A DNA stretch of 64,000 bases from Candidatus Dadabacteria bacterium. GTDB taxonomy: Bacteria > Desulfobacterota_D > UBA1144 > Nemesobacterales > Nemesobacteraceae. Below the pieces are notes generated by a model. That model did not search any database and had not been told where the DNA came from. It was given only the letters and a program-made list of their open reading frames with translations. Location: positions 614,198 through 678,197 of the forward strand of contig CATOTB010000001.1 of assembly GCA_951812945.1 (NCBI GenBank), given 5' to 3'. This document shows, piece by piece, positions 25,431 to 34,663 of this stretch. Each line of letters starts with the position of its first letter. Position 1 is the stretch's first letter. The translations under genes were made by a program, and so were the position numbers.

Positions 25431-26729
25431 ATGAAATTTGACATAGTGACAATTTTTCCGGGTTTTTTCGAATCCGTTTTCTCGTTCGGGGTGATAAGCA
25501 GGGCAGTTGAGAACAATACGGTGGGGATAAACGTCCATGACCTGAGAGGCTATTCAGACGCGAAGCACGGAAAAACGGACGACACCCCTTACGGAGGGGG
25601 AAGCGGAATGCTTATGACCCCGGGGCCGATAGGAAACGCCGTCCGCGGTATAAGAGAGAAAGGTCTTCGTTCCGCCGTAATTCTCACTACTCCCAAGGGA
25701 GAGGAGTTTGACGACCGCAAGGCGCAGGAGCTCTGCGAGTTTGAGCAGCTGATAATAATCTGCGGTCGGTACGAGGGGGTGGACGACAGGATAAACGAAC
25801 TTCACGTCGACATGAAGATATCGACGGGGAAATACATAAACTCCGGGGGAGAGTACGCCTGTTCCCTGATAGTGGATGCCGTGTCGAGATATCTACCCGG
25901 GGTTCTCGGAAACACGGAGTCTCTTGCATCTGAATCTCTTAAGAACGGGCTCCTTGAGTATCCCCAGTACACGAAGCCCCGAACTTACAGGGGGAAGGAG
26001 GTTCCCGAGATTCTTCTTTCGGGAGACCACGAGAAGATAAGGAAATGGAGGAGGCGGGAGAGTATAAAAAGCACTTTTATCCAGAATCCCGCTTTTCTTG
26101 ACGACGCGCAGCTCTCCGAGGAAGAAGATGCCCTTCTAAAAGAGCTTAAGGTCCGCAATTCCCCGGGTTTTAAAGTTTATATAGCGCTGGTTCATTATCC
26201 GGCGTACAACAGCCGTCTCGAAGTCATCCCGACTGCCTTTAAAAGCATAGACGCGCACGACATATCCAGAGACGCCACTACGTATGGAGTGAGGAAATTC
26301 TATATGGTAAATCCCGTGGAGGAGCAGCGCCGCCTCGCGGGCAAGCTTGTTGATCACTGGATCGAGGGAGAGGGAAAGAATTTTAACGAGACCAAAAGCA
26401 GGGCCTTCGGCATTATAAGCATAATGAGCACGATCGAGGGGGTTGTGGAGCAGATAGAGGAAATTGAAGGGAAAAAGCCGAAAATAGTAGCTACTGACGC
26501 GCGTTTTTCAGACGACATGACGGGCTATCGGGCGCTTCGGGAGAAAATATTTGAGAACACGGAGCCTTTTCTGATTCTTTTCGGTACGGGGTGGGGGCTC
26601 ACGCATGAAACGGTAAAAGCGGCAGACTATGTGCTGAAACCCATAAGCGGTTACAGCGAATTCAACCATCTTTCGGTAAGAAGCGCGGCCGCCATAGTGC
26701 TTGACAGGCTGCTTTCCTGCGGAGCCTGA
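25431..26729 (+). CDS. trmD: TrmD fused to a second SPOUT-type RNA methyltransferase domain
   Basis: This 432-residue protein joins two methyltransferases. Residues 1 to about 240 are TrmD (tRNA guanine-37 N1-methyltransferase), with DDTPYGGGSGM, CGRYEGVDDR and GLLEYPQYTKP. Residues about 246-430 match the family Pfam calls Methyltrn_RNA_4 (SAM-dependent RNA methyltransferase, ALVHYPAYN ... LLFGTGWGL-type motif), usually a separate gene next to trmD. The TrmD half is divergent: the general-base position equivalent to E. coli Asp169 is Glu168, and the knot loop reads GKYINSGGE rather than GDYVLTGGE. Arg153 (E. coli Arg154) is kept. Activity at G37 is likely but not certain. Confidence 0.88.
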   Translation: MKFDIVTIFPGFFESVFSFGVISRAVENNTVGINVHDLRGYSDAKHGKTDDTPYGGGSGMLMTPGPIGNAVRGIREKGLRSAVILTTPKGEEFDDRKAQELCEFEQLIIICGRYEGVDDRINELHVDMKISTGKYINSGGEYACSLIVDAVSRYLPGVLGNTESLASESLKNGLLEYPQYTKPRTYRGKEVPEILLSGDHEKIRKWRRRESIKSTFIQNPAFLDDAQLSEEEDALLKELKVRNSPGFKVYIALVHYPAYNSRLEVIPTAFKSIDAHDISRDATTYGVRKFYMVNPVEEQRRLAGKLVDHWIEGEGKNFNETKSRAFGIISIMSTIEGVVEQIEEIEGKKPKIVATDARFSDDMTGYRALREKIFENTEPFLILFGTGWGLTHETVKAADYVLKPISGYSEFNHLSVRSAAAIVLDRLLSCGA

Positions 26730-26802
26730 TCCGCTGAGGCCGGGTGGGGCGGGCGCTTAGAGAACTCTCCGAAGGCAGCCGAAAAAAAGCCCTTTTAATA
26801 TT

Positions 26803-26831
26803 TTGACAATGCCCGAGAGGTTCTGTATATT
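26803..26831 (+). promoter_or_regulatory. Promoter of rplS
   Basis: TTGACA (26803-26808) and TATATT (26826-26831) are 17 bases apart, and the rplS ATG is 30 bases further on. This is a near-consensus sigma70-type promoter in the 132-base gap after trmD. L19 can therefore be transcribed independently of the upstream cluster. Confidence 0.7.
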
Positions 26832-26861
26832 CAACATCCCGCAAAAAGGAAGAGTGAAAAA

Positions 26862-27206
26862 ATGGGAATTATAGCAGAAGTCGAAAAAAAGCACCTGAGA
26901 ACGGACCTGCCGGAATTTCGGGCCGGGGACACGGTATCGGTCCACTATAATATTAAGGAAGGCGAAAGGAGAAGGATTCAGGTTTTTGAAGGCACCGTGA
27001 TAGCCAAGAAAGGTTCGGGCTTCAGGGAGACTTTCACCGTAAGGAAGGTTTCCTATGGTATCGGCGTCGAGAGAATTTTCCCCCTGCACTCTCCTCTTAT
27101 AGGGAAAATAGAAGTAAAAAGAAAAGGCCGCGTGAGAAGAGCCAAGCTCTACTACCTGAGAGGCCTTTCAAAGAAAGCCAGCAGGATAAGGGAGAGAACC
27201 TCCTAG
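26862..27206 (+). CDS. rplS: 50S ribosomal protein L19
   Basis: This 114-residue L19 has the typical [26 protein letters not shown] and [13 protein letters not shown] segments and a basic [17 protein letters not shown] tail. It lies at the 30S-50S interface. It closes the ffh-rplS cluster and overlaps the convergent phosphatidyltransferase gene by four bases. Confidence 0.97.
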   Translation: MGIIAEVEKKHLRTDLPEFRAGDTVSVHYNIKEGERRRIQVFEGTVIAKKGSGFRETFTVRKVSYGIGVERIFPLHSPLIGKIEVKRKGRVRRAKLYYLRGLSKKASRIRERTS

Positions 27207-27946
27207 CCCCCGGCTGTTCCAGTCCCGTCCGTCCCGCCATTTCCTGTTTCCTCTATCTTGCCCATTACGTGGGCCATTCTCTGTATTGAGGTGTAAAAGG
27301 AAAGGAGGAAGAGAATTATTATTGAGAGCTTCAGAAGGTAGTCCCTGTTTCCAAGCCCGAAAAGGAAAGTAACTATGTTGCCAAGGAAGTTAAACGCCGC
27401 GAGGACACCGAGGTAAACCATCCTCTCGGTTCTCTGCATTATTCCTACTTCGCAGTCGATTCCGAGCCCCTCGGCCCTGGCTTTCGTGTAGCTGACCATC
27501 ATGGAGCAGCTGACTATCAGGAAAACGATGTAGAGGAAAAAAGTGTCTCTGAAAAAACTCAGAAGGCCCAAGTAGATGAGAACTTCTGAGTACCTGTCCA
27601 CGCAGGAGTCAAAGAAAGCTCCCTTGGGTGAGTTGAGTCCCTGAGCTCGCGCAACCCTGCCGTCGAAAATGTCAAAAGTCGAACCGGCCAGCAGCAACAC
27701 CCCTGCTACGAAGATCATGCCCAGATGGAAAAAATAGCCCGCAAGCGCGGAAACCAGAAGAGTGGTGATAGTGAGCACGTTGGGGAGGAACTCCCTGTCT
27801 ATAAGAAAGTCCTCTATGGGACTCATGAGAAAAAGCCACCAGGATTTGACCCCGCCCGAGAGAAGCTTTGAAGAGTCCGGTTTTCTCCCGGTCTTCGATC
27901 TCTCGTCGGTTTCTTCAGAGCTATGTGATGACCATTCGTTTTCCAT
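27203..27946 (-). CDS. CDP-alcohol phosphatidyltransferase
   Basis: This 247-residue membrane protein with about six helices contains the family signature DG-x2-AR-x8-G-x3-D-x3-D (FDGRVARAQ ... GAFFDSCVD). It condenses a CDP-linked lipid with an alcohol phosphate in the inner membrane, making for example phosphatidylglycerophosphate or phosphatidylinositol-phosphate. Which alcohol it uses cannot be told; the sequence is not an obvious PgsA. It is the last gene of the minus-strand run from tolQ. Confidence 0.82.
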   Translation of the reverse strand: MENEWSSHSSEETDERSKTGRKPDSSKLLSGGVKSWWLFLMSPIEDFLIDREFLPNVLTITTLLVSALAGYFFHLGMIFVAGVLLLAGSTFDIFDGRVARAQGLNSPKGAFFDSCVDRYSEVLIYLGLLSFFRDTFFLYIVFLIVSCSMMVSYTKARAEGLGIDCEVGIMQRTERMVYLGVLAAFNFLGNIVTFLFGLGNRDYLLKLSIIILFLLSFYTSIQRMAHVMGKIEETGNGGTDGTGTAGG

Positions 27947-28019
27947 GGAAACAAATAATAACCTGTAATCTCCCCTGTAGTCTATTGGGGGTAGAAGGTA
28001 TGAGTCCGCGTTCTGCCGT

Positions 28020-28556
28020 TCAGTCGTTAATAGTTATGTAGAACTTAAAGTCTCTTTCTTTTTCTTTTATTTCGTTTCCGTATTCCCGCGCCTGCTCTTT
28101 GGATTGAAAAGTTCCTATCCTTACCCTGTAGAAAGTGGCGATTTCAGAAGGCGAGTACTCTGTTATAAAAGCCGGATACCCTCTGTCTTTGTAGAACCTC
28201 ACTGTCCGGTTGGCGACTTTTTTGCTAAGGAAGGAACTGACCTGAATGGTGTATTTATGGTCGGGATTGATCATCGCCGACAAGTACTGATCGCGAGCGG
28301 ATATTTCTGTCGGAGAGGTTCCATTCGACAAACCGGCCGGTTTTTCCCCTTCGTCGCCCGTAAATTTCCCTCGCGACACAAACGAAAACAGTTTTTCCAG
28401 CAGACCGGGAGATTCTTCCGCCGAGACCGGTTCATCCGGGGGTATGAATTTTTTCCCCACCACCACTCCCAGGGAAAACACTATTGTGAAAACGACGAGA
28501 AAAACTAGGGAAAAACGCAGTATCCGGGGATCTTTTTCTTTTTTTTCTTCAGTCAT
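28020..28556 (-). CDS. SPOR-domain membrane protein
   Basis: This 178-residue protein has a short cytoplasmic start rich in Lys and Glu, one transmembrane helix (about 14-30), a periplasmic linker and a C-terminal SPOR domain (about 98-175, YTIQVSSFLSKKVANRTVRFYKDRGYPAF). SPOR domains bind glycan strands stripped of peptides at the septum. It resembles FtsN or DedD in layout but is short, so an exact equivalence is not claimed. It follows argS after two bases. Confidence 0.82.
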   Translation of the reverse strand: MTEEKKEKDPRILRFSLVFLVVFTIVFSLGVVVGKKFIPPDEPVSAEESPGLLEKLFSFVSRGKFTGDEGEKPAGLSNGTSPTEISARDQYLSAMINPDHKYTIQVSSFLSKKVANRTVRFYKDRGYPAFITEYSPSEIATFYRVRIGTFQSKEQAREYGNEIKEKERDFKFYITIND

Positions 28557-28558
28557 TT

Positions 28559-30226
28559 CTACATGCTTCGGGGAGCGTTTATTCCTAAAAGCCCGAGACC
28601 GTTCTCTATGACTACCTGTACGCAGCGGGCCAGATAAAGCCTCGCGGATGCCGTATCGGCGTCCCCTGAGTCCAGTATCCTTGTCCTATTGTAATAAAAG
28701 TGAAACCCGGCCGCCAATTCCTGGAGATAGTAGACTACCTTATGCGGGGAAAGCGACTCGGCCGCCGAGTGGACCACCTCGGGAAACCTGAGAAGTATTT
28801 TCACTATGTTTCGTTCCTCATCGTATGAAAGAAGGCCAAGATGTTCCTCCGAAGCGCTCACCCCCGCTTCCGCCGAGTTTCTTAACAGGCTTGAAATTCT
28901 CGCGTTTGCGTACTGAACGTAGTAAACGGGATTCTCGCTTGACTCCTTTTTCGCCAGTGAAAGATCAAAATCAAGGTGGCTGTCCGAACTTCTCATCAGC
29001 AGAAAAAATCTGGTGGCGTCGCACCCGACTTCGCGCAGCACTTCACGAAGCGTAACGAAATCTCCCGTTCTTTTTGACATCGGGACTTCCACTCCATCCC
29101 TTACGAGCCTCACGAACTGCATAAGAAGCACCTGCAGAGAAGACTCATCCAGGCCAAGAGCCTTTATGGATGACTTAAGGCGCGAGACGTGGCTGTGATG
29201 ATCGGCCCCCCAGACGTTTATTATCCAGGAAAAGCCCCTTGAATATTTATCCACATGGTAGGCTATGTCGGAGAGAAAATAAGTCGGGGCACCATCTTTT
29301 TTTATTATTACCCAGTCTTTGCCGTCCCCGTAAAGTGAGGCCTTGAACCAGCGCGCCTCTTCTTTTTCCTCAACCGCGTCAATATCCTCAAGGCTGGCCA
29401 GAGTTTCGCCGATTTTTCCCTTTTCCGGACCACGACCGTGTATTTCGGTTCTCTCGCTGTACCAGTTGTCAAAATCCACCCTGAGGTCCAGAAGATCGGT
29501 CTTTATTTCCTCAAGCAGTTTTGAGTAGGCAAACTCCCTGCAGAACTCAACGGCCTCTGGTTCGTCCCCGGGCACTTGCGGACATTCTTCCGATTCCCTT
29601 ATTTCCTCCGCAAGTTCGGAGATGTACTCACCGTGATACCCGTCTTCCGGAATCTCTCTTGCGAGTCCGGATAACCGCGCGAGGGCCGAGTACACCGATT
29701 CGCCGAGCATGTCCATCTGCCTGCCCGCGTCGTTTACGTAAAATTCCCTGGTAACCTCGTATCCGCAAAAGGAGAGTATTCTGCACACCGAATCTCCTAC
29801 GACGGCGTTTCGCGCGTGGCCGAAATGAAGGTAGCCCGTGGGATTGGCGCTTACAAATTCGACTATCACCTTCTGTCCGGAACCCTCGCGGGAAGCTCCA
29901 TACTGCCCGCCGAGACGCAGGATTTCCCGGAGTTCTGATTCAAACAGGGTTTTGTTAACGAAAAAATTGATAAATCCCGGCCCCGCGATATCGAGCCTTT
30001 CTATGAAAGTGAACTGACGCTTTTCTATGGCGGCGACTATCCGTTTTGCAACTTCGCGCGGATTCTCCCCCGTCATGCTTCCTATCACAAGCGCCGTGTT
30101 TGTGGAGAAATCGCCGAATTCCTTTCTTTTCGGCACCGACACCTCAAACTCTGCCTCCGTGGGGATTCCGGAAAACGCAAGCGAATCCACGGACTCTTTT
30201 ATTACTTTCAGTATCTCGTTTTTCAT
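28559..30226 (-). CDS. argS: Arginyl-tRNA synthetase
   Basis: This 555-residue class I synthetase charges tRNA-Arg. The N-terminal Add-1 domain is followed by the catalytic core with ANPTGYLHFGHARNA (the HIGH box) and a late PMSKRTGDFVTL (KMSK-like). A C-terminal DALR anticodon-binding domain ends LGLLGINAPRSM. It is flanked by the phosphatase gene upstream (18 bases) and the SPOR gene downstream. Confidence 0.95.
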   Translation of the reverse strand: MKNEILKVIKESVDSLAFSGIPTEAEFEVSVPKRKEFGDFSTNTALVIGSMTGENPREVAKRIVAAIEKRQFTFIERLDIAGPGFINFFVNKTLFESELREILRLGGQYGASREGSGQKVIVEFVSANPTGYLHFGHARNAVVGDSVCRILSFCGYEVTREFYVNDAGRQMDMLGESVYSALARLSGLAREIPEDGYHGEYISELAEEIRESEECPQVPGDEPEAVEFCREFAYSKLLEEIKTDLLDLRVDFDNWYSERTEIHGRGPEKGKIGETLASLEDIDAVEEKEEARWFKASLYGDGKDWVIIKKDGAPTYFLSDIAYHVDKYSRGFSWIINVWGADHHSHVSRLKSSIKALGLDESSLQVLLMQFVRLVRDGVEVPMSKRTGDFVTLREVLREVGCDATRFFLLMRSSDSHLDFDLSLAKKESSENPVYYVQYANARISSLLRNSAEAGVSASEEHLGLLSYDEERNIVKILLRFPEVVHSAAESLSPHKVVYYLQELAAGFHFYYNRTRILDSGDADTASARLYLARCVQVVIENGLGLLGINAPRSM

Positions 30227-30244
30227 AAATTTTCGCTGCCCTGT

Positions 30245-30868
30245 TTACTCACCGTGAGAGCGCAGGTGATCAATATCGTTAAAGGATATTATAACGAACC
30301 TGTCGTCGTATATTTCAACGATGGTTTTTGAGGCTTCATCCACTATGTAGTCGCGTAATTTCTTAAGCGAGTTTCCGGAAAATCTGCAGAGAAGTGTACC
30401 TATGACCATATTGTGGCTTACGACTACTATGTTCTGCGACTCGAAGCGGCTTTTGATATCCGCTATGGCGTCAAGGGCTCTTCGCTGAACGCCGCTTAGG
30501 GATTCTCCGCCCGGCAACTGCAGAGTTTCCGGGTCATTGCGCCAGTGCTCGAGCACGTCAGAATATTTTTCCTGTATGTACGAGAAATCAAGGCCTTCGA
30601 AAATTCCCTGATCCATCTCCTGGAGATCATCTCTGATGTTAACGTCAATGGAGTGATACCCGGCGATTTTCTCCGCCGTCGTTTTCGCCCTTGTAAGGTC
30701 GCTTGAGTATATGCGGTCGATCTTCTCGTCTTTGAGGGAAAAAGCCACCTTCTCCGCCTGCTCAATTCCGGCGGGATTAAGCGGAACGTCGCTTATTCCC
30801 TGGCATCTTCCGGTTTCGTTCCAGTCCGTCTTTCCGTGTCTTACTAGTATCAGGCGCATGCGAATCAC
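30245..30868 (-). CDS. Histidine phosphatase family protein (phosphoglycerate mutase-like)
   Basis: This 207-residue protein begins with LILVRHGKTDWNETGRCQG, containing the phospho-accepting His in RHG. It also has EMDQGIFEG and the second catalytic histidine in VVVSHNMVIG. Family members include cofactor-dependent phosphoglycerate mutase, alpha-ribazole phosphatase and broad phosphatases. The length favours a phosphatase, but the substrate is open. The start may be GTG at 30868, overlapping the tolA stop by four bases, or ATG at 30859. Confidence 0.85.
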   Translation of the reverse strand: MIRMRLILVRHGKTDWNETGRCQGISDVPLNPAGIEQAEKVAFSLKDEKIDRIYSSDLTRAKTTAEKIAGYHSIDVNIRDDLQEMDQGIFEGLDFSYIQEKYSDVLEHWRNDPETLQLPGGESLSGVQRRALDAIADIKSRFESQNIVVVSHNMVIGTLLCRFSGNSLKKLRDYIVDEASKTIVEIYDDRFVIISFNDIDHLRSHGE

Positions 30869-31725
30869 TTCTTGCTCTCACATGAAATGATGAAAAATTC
30901 CGATTTTATCCTGTCCCTCAACTCATTTGGGGGAGGGGGAAGCGGGGAAGCGGAGTTCACGGCCTTTATGCAGTAAGAATCAAACTGAGTGTTTCCGGAA
31001 CTTCTCTCTATTCCCACGTCATATACCTCGCCGCTCTCTTTCATGTGGAAATTCACCTGGGCAGCGAGAAGAATACCGGAATCTATGTTAAGAGGCAGAA
31101 TAAGGTTTCTCTGTATCCGTTTCGATATCGTTCTGTAATAAACGTCAAGCACAAGGGAGATGAGCCCCGGGCCGGCCTCTTTGGAAGGCGGTTCGGCCGG
31201 CGCTTGTGCGGCGGTTTTCTTGATGCTGCTCAAAACGGATTCCTTCTTTATGTTCCTGATCACTTCTCTTTTCCCGGATTCAAGGGGGTCTCTCTTGGCG
31301 GCGACTTCCTCCTTCTCCGTCTTTGTCTCCGTACTCCGTGCCGTTTCCTTGGGTGGCGCTGCGGGCTTTTTCGGCTTCTCAGCTTTTGTTTCCGCCGGGG
31401 AGGCTTCGGGACTCTCTTTTTTCTTCGCCGCTACTGCATCCGGGCCCGGTTTTTTCTTCTGCGGGGGTTTTGGCTTTTTCTTGGGAGGTTTGCTGATCTT
31501 TTTCTTCACACTTTTCTCCGGCTTCGGGGAACGGCTGGGAGCCTTCACGCTTGATTTCTTCTTGTCGGCGCGCGGAACCTGGGTCGAAAGCGATACTTCT
31601 ATTGAACGCTCAGGGGAAACTTGCCCATGCCCTCCGACTCCGAGAGCAAGCAGACAGACGACCAGCAGATGAAGACCCAGGGAAACAAAAAGCCCTTTGC
31701 GGAAATGATTCTCTTCTCCCTTCAT
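30865..31725 (-). CDS. tolA: TolA/TonB-family periplasmic energy transducer
   Basis: This 286-residue protein has an N-terminal transmembrane anchor (about 11-27), a long Lys-Pro-Glu-Ala-rich periplasmic linker (about 45-175) and a C-terminal TolA/TonB domain (about 190-280, IQRNLILPLNIDSGILLAAQVNF, SSGNTQFDSYCIKAV, PLPPPPNE). Together with TolQ and TolR just upstream it should pass proton-motive energy to the outer membrane. The linker and C-terminal domain fit TolA slightly better than TonB. TolB and Pal are not in the window. Confidence 0.75.
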   Translation of the reverse strand: MKGEENHFRKGLFVSLGLHLLVVCLLALGVGGHGQVSPERSIEVSLSTQVPRADKKKSSVKAPSRSPKPEKSVKKKISKPPKKKPKPPQKKKPGPDAVAAKKKESPEASPAETKAEKPKKPAAPPKETARSTETKTEKEEVAAKRDPLESGKREVIRNIKKESVLSSIKKTAAQAPAEPPSKEAGPGLISLVLDVYYRTISKRIQRNLILPLNIDSGILLAAQVNFHMKESGEVYDVGIERSSGNTQFDSYCIKAVNSASPLPPPPNELRDRIKSEFFIISCESKK

Positions 31726-32186
31726 CTTTTTACATGTCCGCTCTTTTTACCCTTTATGTTTTTTGATTCCGTGACCAGGCTTAACTTCTCAACGCCAGTT
31801 TTTTTTATCTCGTCTATGACTTTTACCAGGAATCCGTACTCAACCGATTTGTCGGCTCTGAGGAAAACCCGGCCGCTCTCGGGTGTGGTTTTTTCCGCTT
31901 TCATTAATTTGGCGAGAGAGTCTGAGATTTCTGAAAGCGGGTAGCTTGCGTCTTCGAGAAATATGTTTTTGGATCCGGTCACGGTCACGGTTATCCGTTT
32001 CTGGTTCTGCACCGGGATCTTGGAAGATGCCGTCTGCGGAAGACTCACCTTGATTCCCTGGTAGAGTATGGGAGTGGTGACCATGAAAATAACGAGAAGA
32101 ACCAGCATTACGTCAACAAATGGAGTGACGTTTATCTCGGAGAGGACCGACCTGCGCCAGCCAGCATTGAATTTTCCCGTTGCCAT
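31722..32186 (-). CDS. tolR: TolR/ExbD-type proton-channel subunit
   Basis: This 154-residue bitopic protein has a single helix at about 18-38 containing the conserved channel aspartate, Asp25 (NVTPFVDVMLVLLVIFMV). A periplasmic domain follows. It forms the energising complex with TolQ. Its stop overlaps the tolA start by four bases, and it begins 16 bases after tolQ. TolR and ExbD are hard to separate by sequence; the neighbours favour TolR. Confidence 0.85.
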   Translation of the reverse strand: MATGKFNAGWRRSVLSEINVTPFVDVMLVLLVIFMVTTPILYQGIKVSLPQTASSKIPVQNQKRITVTVTGSKNIFLEDASYPLSEISDSLAKLMKAEKTTPESGRVFLRADKSVEYGFLVKVIDEIKKTGVEKLSLVTESKNIKGKKSGHVKR

Positions 32187-32202
32187 GAGGCAAAATTCCC
32201 CG

Positions 32203-32916
32203 TTACCTGTTTAGATATCTTTCCGCCGTGTTAAGAAATCCGGCACAGAAATTCTCCATTTCCACCTCCATGGCCCTTACCCGGTTGACAAAGTAGTTAT
32301 ACGCTATCGTAGCGGGGATGGCGGCTGCAAGACCGATGGCGGTCGCTATAAGCGCCTCCGCGATTCCCGGAGCCACGACTTCAAGCGAGGGGACCCCTTT
32401 GCTTCCGGCGAGCCCTATGAAGGAGTTCATAATGCCCCACACGGTTCCGAACAGCCCTATGAAAGGAGCTGAACTGCCGGTGGTGGCAAGAAAGACTAGA
32501 GATTTCTCGAGTTTTGAAGCCTCCGCGGTCATTGCTCTGTTAAGCGCCCTTTCCACGAGGTCTACGGATTCGGCACGAGAAGAGTCTCCATTTGGCTGAG
32601 GGTCGAGTTCGCCCCGGTTTTTCTTCTTCTCCGTTTTCACCACTTCCGCGTAACCCGCCCTGAAAAGTTCGGCAACCGGACCGCCGACTTTCTCCGAGAA
32701 GGAAAGAAGCGCTCTCATGTCTTCGTTTGAATGGTAGAGATTGAGAAACGCGGTCGATTTTTTGGAAGAACTCCTTAGAAGACGGAATTTCGTGTAGATG
32801 ATTGCCCAGGAAAAAACGGACATAAAGATTAAAAGCAGAAGCACGACCTTGACCACAGGTCCGGTGCTTACAAGCAGCATTAATATGTTGTTTGTTCCTT
32901 CCGTGAACAGATTCAT
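32203..32916 (-). CDS. tolQ: TolQ/ExbB-type proton-channel subunit
   Basis: This 237-residue protein has three membrane segments (about 16-37, 140-165 and 185-210). The family signature LATTGSSAPFIGLFGTVWGIMNSF and a third helix with GIAEALIATAIGLAAAIPATIAYN are clear. It is the first gene of a minus-strand run tolQ-tolR-tolA-phosphatase-argS-SPOR-phosphatidyltransferase. The 255-base divergent gap upstream (32917-33171) shows no convincing promoter. Confidence 0.87.
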   Translation of the reverse strand: MNLFTEGTNNILMLLVSTGPVVKVVLLLLIFMSVFSWAIIYTKFRLLRSSSKKSTAFLNLYHSNEDMRALLSFSEKVGGPVAELFRAGYAEVVKTEKKKNRGELDPQPNGDSSRAESVDLVERALNRAMTAEASKLEKSLVFLATTGSSAPFIGLFGTVWGIMNSFIGLAGSKGVPSLEVVAPGIAEALIATAIGLAAAIPATIAYNYFVNRVRAMEVEMENFCAGFLNTAERYLNR

Positions 32917-33171
32917 AAAGGGCGCTTAGGTGAAATCCGAAAACACAGTTCCGTCGGCAATTTTTTTCAAGCCATGTCGCGGGCGACACGCGGTCGGATA
33001 ACCCGATACCGGGCAAAGAGGTAACCGCTGATAAAAATCAGACAGAAAACCCTAATCCTTATATGGTACCCGTTTTGGCGAATTAAACATAACCTTGCTG
33101 TCAGGTACAATTGGAAAACGGAGTCAAGTTCGCGAACATCCGTCAGTACAGCACTTAATGGAGGAATCAAG

Positions 33172-33618
33172 GTGTCAAGAAAACATTGTTTTTCGGCCGT
33201 TTTTGTCCTGATTTTTTTCCTCGTGACCGCCGCCGCGGTTCGCGCTGAGGAGGACAGATACACGATCGTGATGGAAGAGAGTTTCTATACCGTGGCGCCC
33301 GAGAACCGCGAGGAATTTCTCAGGGTATACAGAACACGTCTTTTTCCTTTCTGGCAGGAAATGAAAAAGATGGGAATCACCGTCGACGATTACAGGATGT
33401 ATTCGCAGAGAATACATACCATAAAGCCGCTTTGGACCTACAAGACCGTGGTTAAGTTCAAAAACTACGCGGCGATAGATAGGTGGCTTGAGATAAGGGA
33501 CGAGGTATACAGAAAAATGTTTCCAGGTGAGTCAGGGTACAAGGAGCCGAGGAAGATAATAGACGCCATTTCAGGAAATCACTGGGACGAGTTTATACGG
33601 GAAATTCCGCTTGACTGA
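33172..33618 (+). CDS. Small secreted protein with NIPSNAP/dimeric alpha-beta barrel character
   Basis: This 148-residue protein has a cleavable signal peptide (about 1-25, ending VRA-EED). The mature region alternates beta strands and helices (RYTIVMEESFYTVAPENREEFLRVYRTRLFP, KTVVKFKNYAAIDRWLEI). It resembles NIPSNAP/EthD-type ferredoxin-like monomers, but I do not recognise a precise family. The start is a GTG with GGAGG seven bases upstream. It is a single gene, divergent from tolQ and convergent with ruvB (19 bases between). Confidence 0.65.
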   Translation: MSRKHCFSAVFVLIFFLVTAAAVRAEEDRYTIVMEESFYTVAPENREEFLRVYRTRLFPFWQEMKKMGITVDDYRMYSQRIHTIKPLWTYKTVVKFKNYAAIDRWLEIRDEVYRKMFPGESGYKEPRKIIDAISGNHWDEFIREIPLD

Positions 33619-33637
33619 CTTCGGGTTTTTGCGCGGC

Positions 33638-34663
33638 TCAGAGAAGCTTCGGCTGTCCCTGGCTTGGGGTGAGTCCCATGTGCCTGTATGCAAGCTGCGT
33701 AGCCTTTCTTCCCCTGGGAGTTTTCTCCACAAGCCCCTCCCTTATAAGGAAAGGTTCATAGACGTTTTCTATCGTGTCTTTCTCTTCGCTTACCGCGGCT
33801 GAGATCGTGTCTATTCCTACCGGGCCGCCTCCGAATTTTTCGATTATGGCGGTAAGTATCGCCCTGTCAAGATTATCAAGACCCATTGAATCGATCTCAA
33901 GCATCGAAAGCGCGTCCCTGACCACGGGTTCGGTTATACGCCCGTCCGATTTCATCTGAGCATAGTCCCTTACCCTCTTAAGAAGCCTGTTGGCTATTCT
34001 GGGAGTTCCCCTTGCTCTTGAGGTCATCTCGAGGGCACCTTCGTCCGTTATCTCGACTCCGAGAATCCCGGAGGATCTTTTCACTATGGTTGAGAGTTCT
34101 TCCGTGTTGTAGTAATCAAGCCTGAGTTCGACTCCGAAGCGGGAGCGAAACGGGGAGGTAAGAAGTCCCGTCCTTGTGGTCGCTCCTATTAGTGTGAACC
34201 TGTTGAGGTTTATCTTCACTGATCTTGCCGTCGGACCTTCTCCTATCATGAGGTCAATGGTGAAATCCTCCATCGCGGAATAGAGGTATTCCTCAACGAC
34301 CCTGTTTATCCTGTGTATCTCGTCGATGAAAAGCACATCCTTTTCGCCGAGATTGGTGAGCATGGAAGCAAGATCCCCGGTTCTTTCAAGAACCGGCCCC
34401 GAAGTGAGATGAAGACCTACCCCCAGTTCGTTTGCGAATATGTGCGCGAGGGTAGTCTTCCCAAGTCCCGGGGGACCGGAGAGGAGAACGTGGTCAAGGG
34501 CCTCGCCTCTTGCCTTGGCGGCGCCGATGAATATGTCCACCTGCTCCTTTACGCTCGGCTGTCCGATAAAGTCCTTAAGGAAGGCGGGACGGAGATTTAT
34601 GTCCGTAAGCTCATCTGTTTCCGTGTATTCGGGCGAAACAGTTTTTCTTTCGTTCTGCGACAT
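33638..34663 (-). CDS. ruvB: Holliday junction helicase RuvB
   Basis: This 341-residue AAA+ motor drives branch migration with RuvA. It shows Walker [11 protein letters not shown], Walker B LFIDEIHR, sensor GATTRTGLL and a C-terminal winged helix ending [17 protein letters not shown]. Its ATG directly follows the ruvA stop (TAG-ATG), suggesting coupled translation. Confidence 0.97.
   Translation of the reverse strand: MSQNERKTVSPEYTETDELTDINLRPAFLKDFIGQPSVKEQVDIFIGAAKARGEALDHVLLSGPPGLGKTTLAHIFANELGVGLHLTSGPVLERTGDLASMLTNLGEKDVLFIDEIHRINRVVEEYLYSAMEDFTIDLMIGEGPTARSVKINLNRFTLIGATTRTGLLTSPFRSRFGVELRLDYYNTEELSTIVKRSSGILGVEITDEGALEMTSRARGTPRIANRLLKRVRDYAQMKSDGRITEPVVRDALSMLEIDSMGLDNLDRAILTAIIEKFGGGPVGIDTISAAVSEEKDTIENVYEPFLIREGLVEKTPRGRKATQLAYRHMGLTPSQGQPKLL

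Noticed and set aside
31045..31672. Two long frames opposite tolA
   Set aside because: They mirror the Lys/Pro-rich linker of TolA, lack family features, and overlap a well supported gene in a tight operon.
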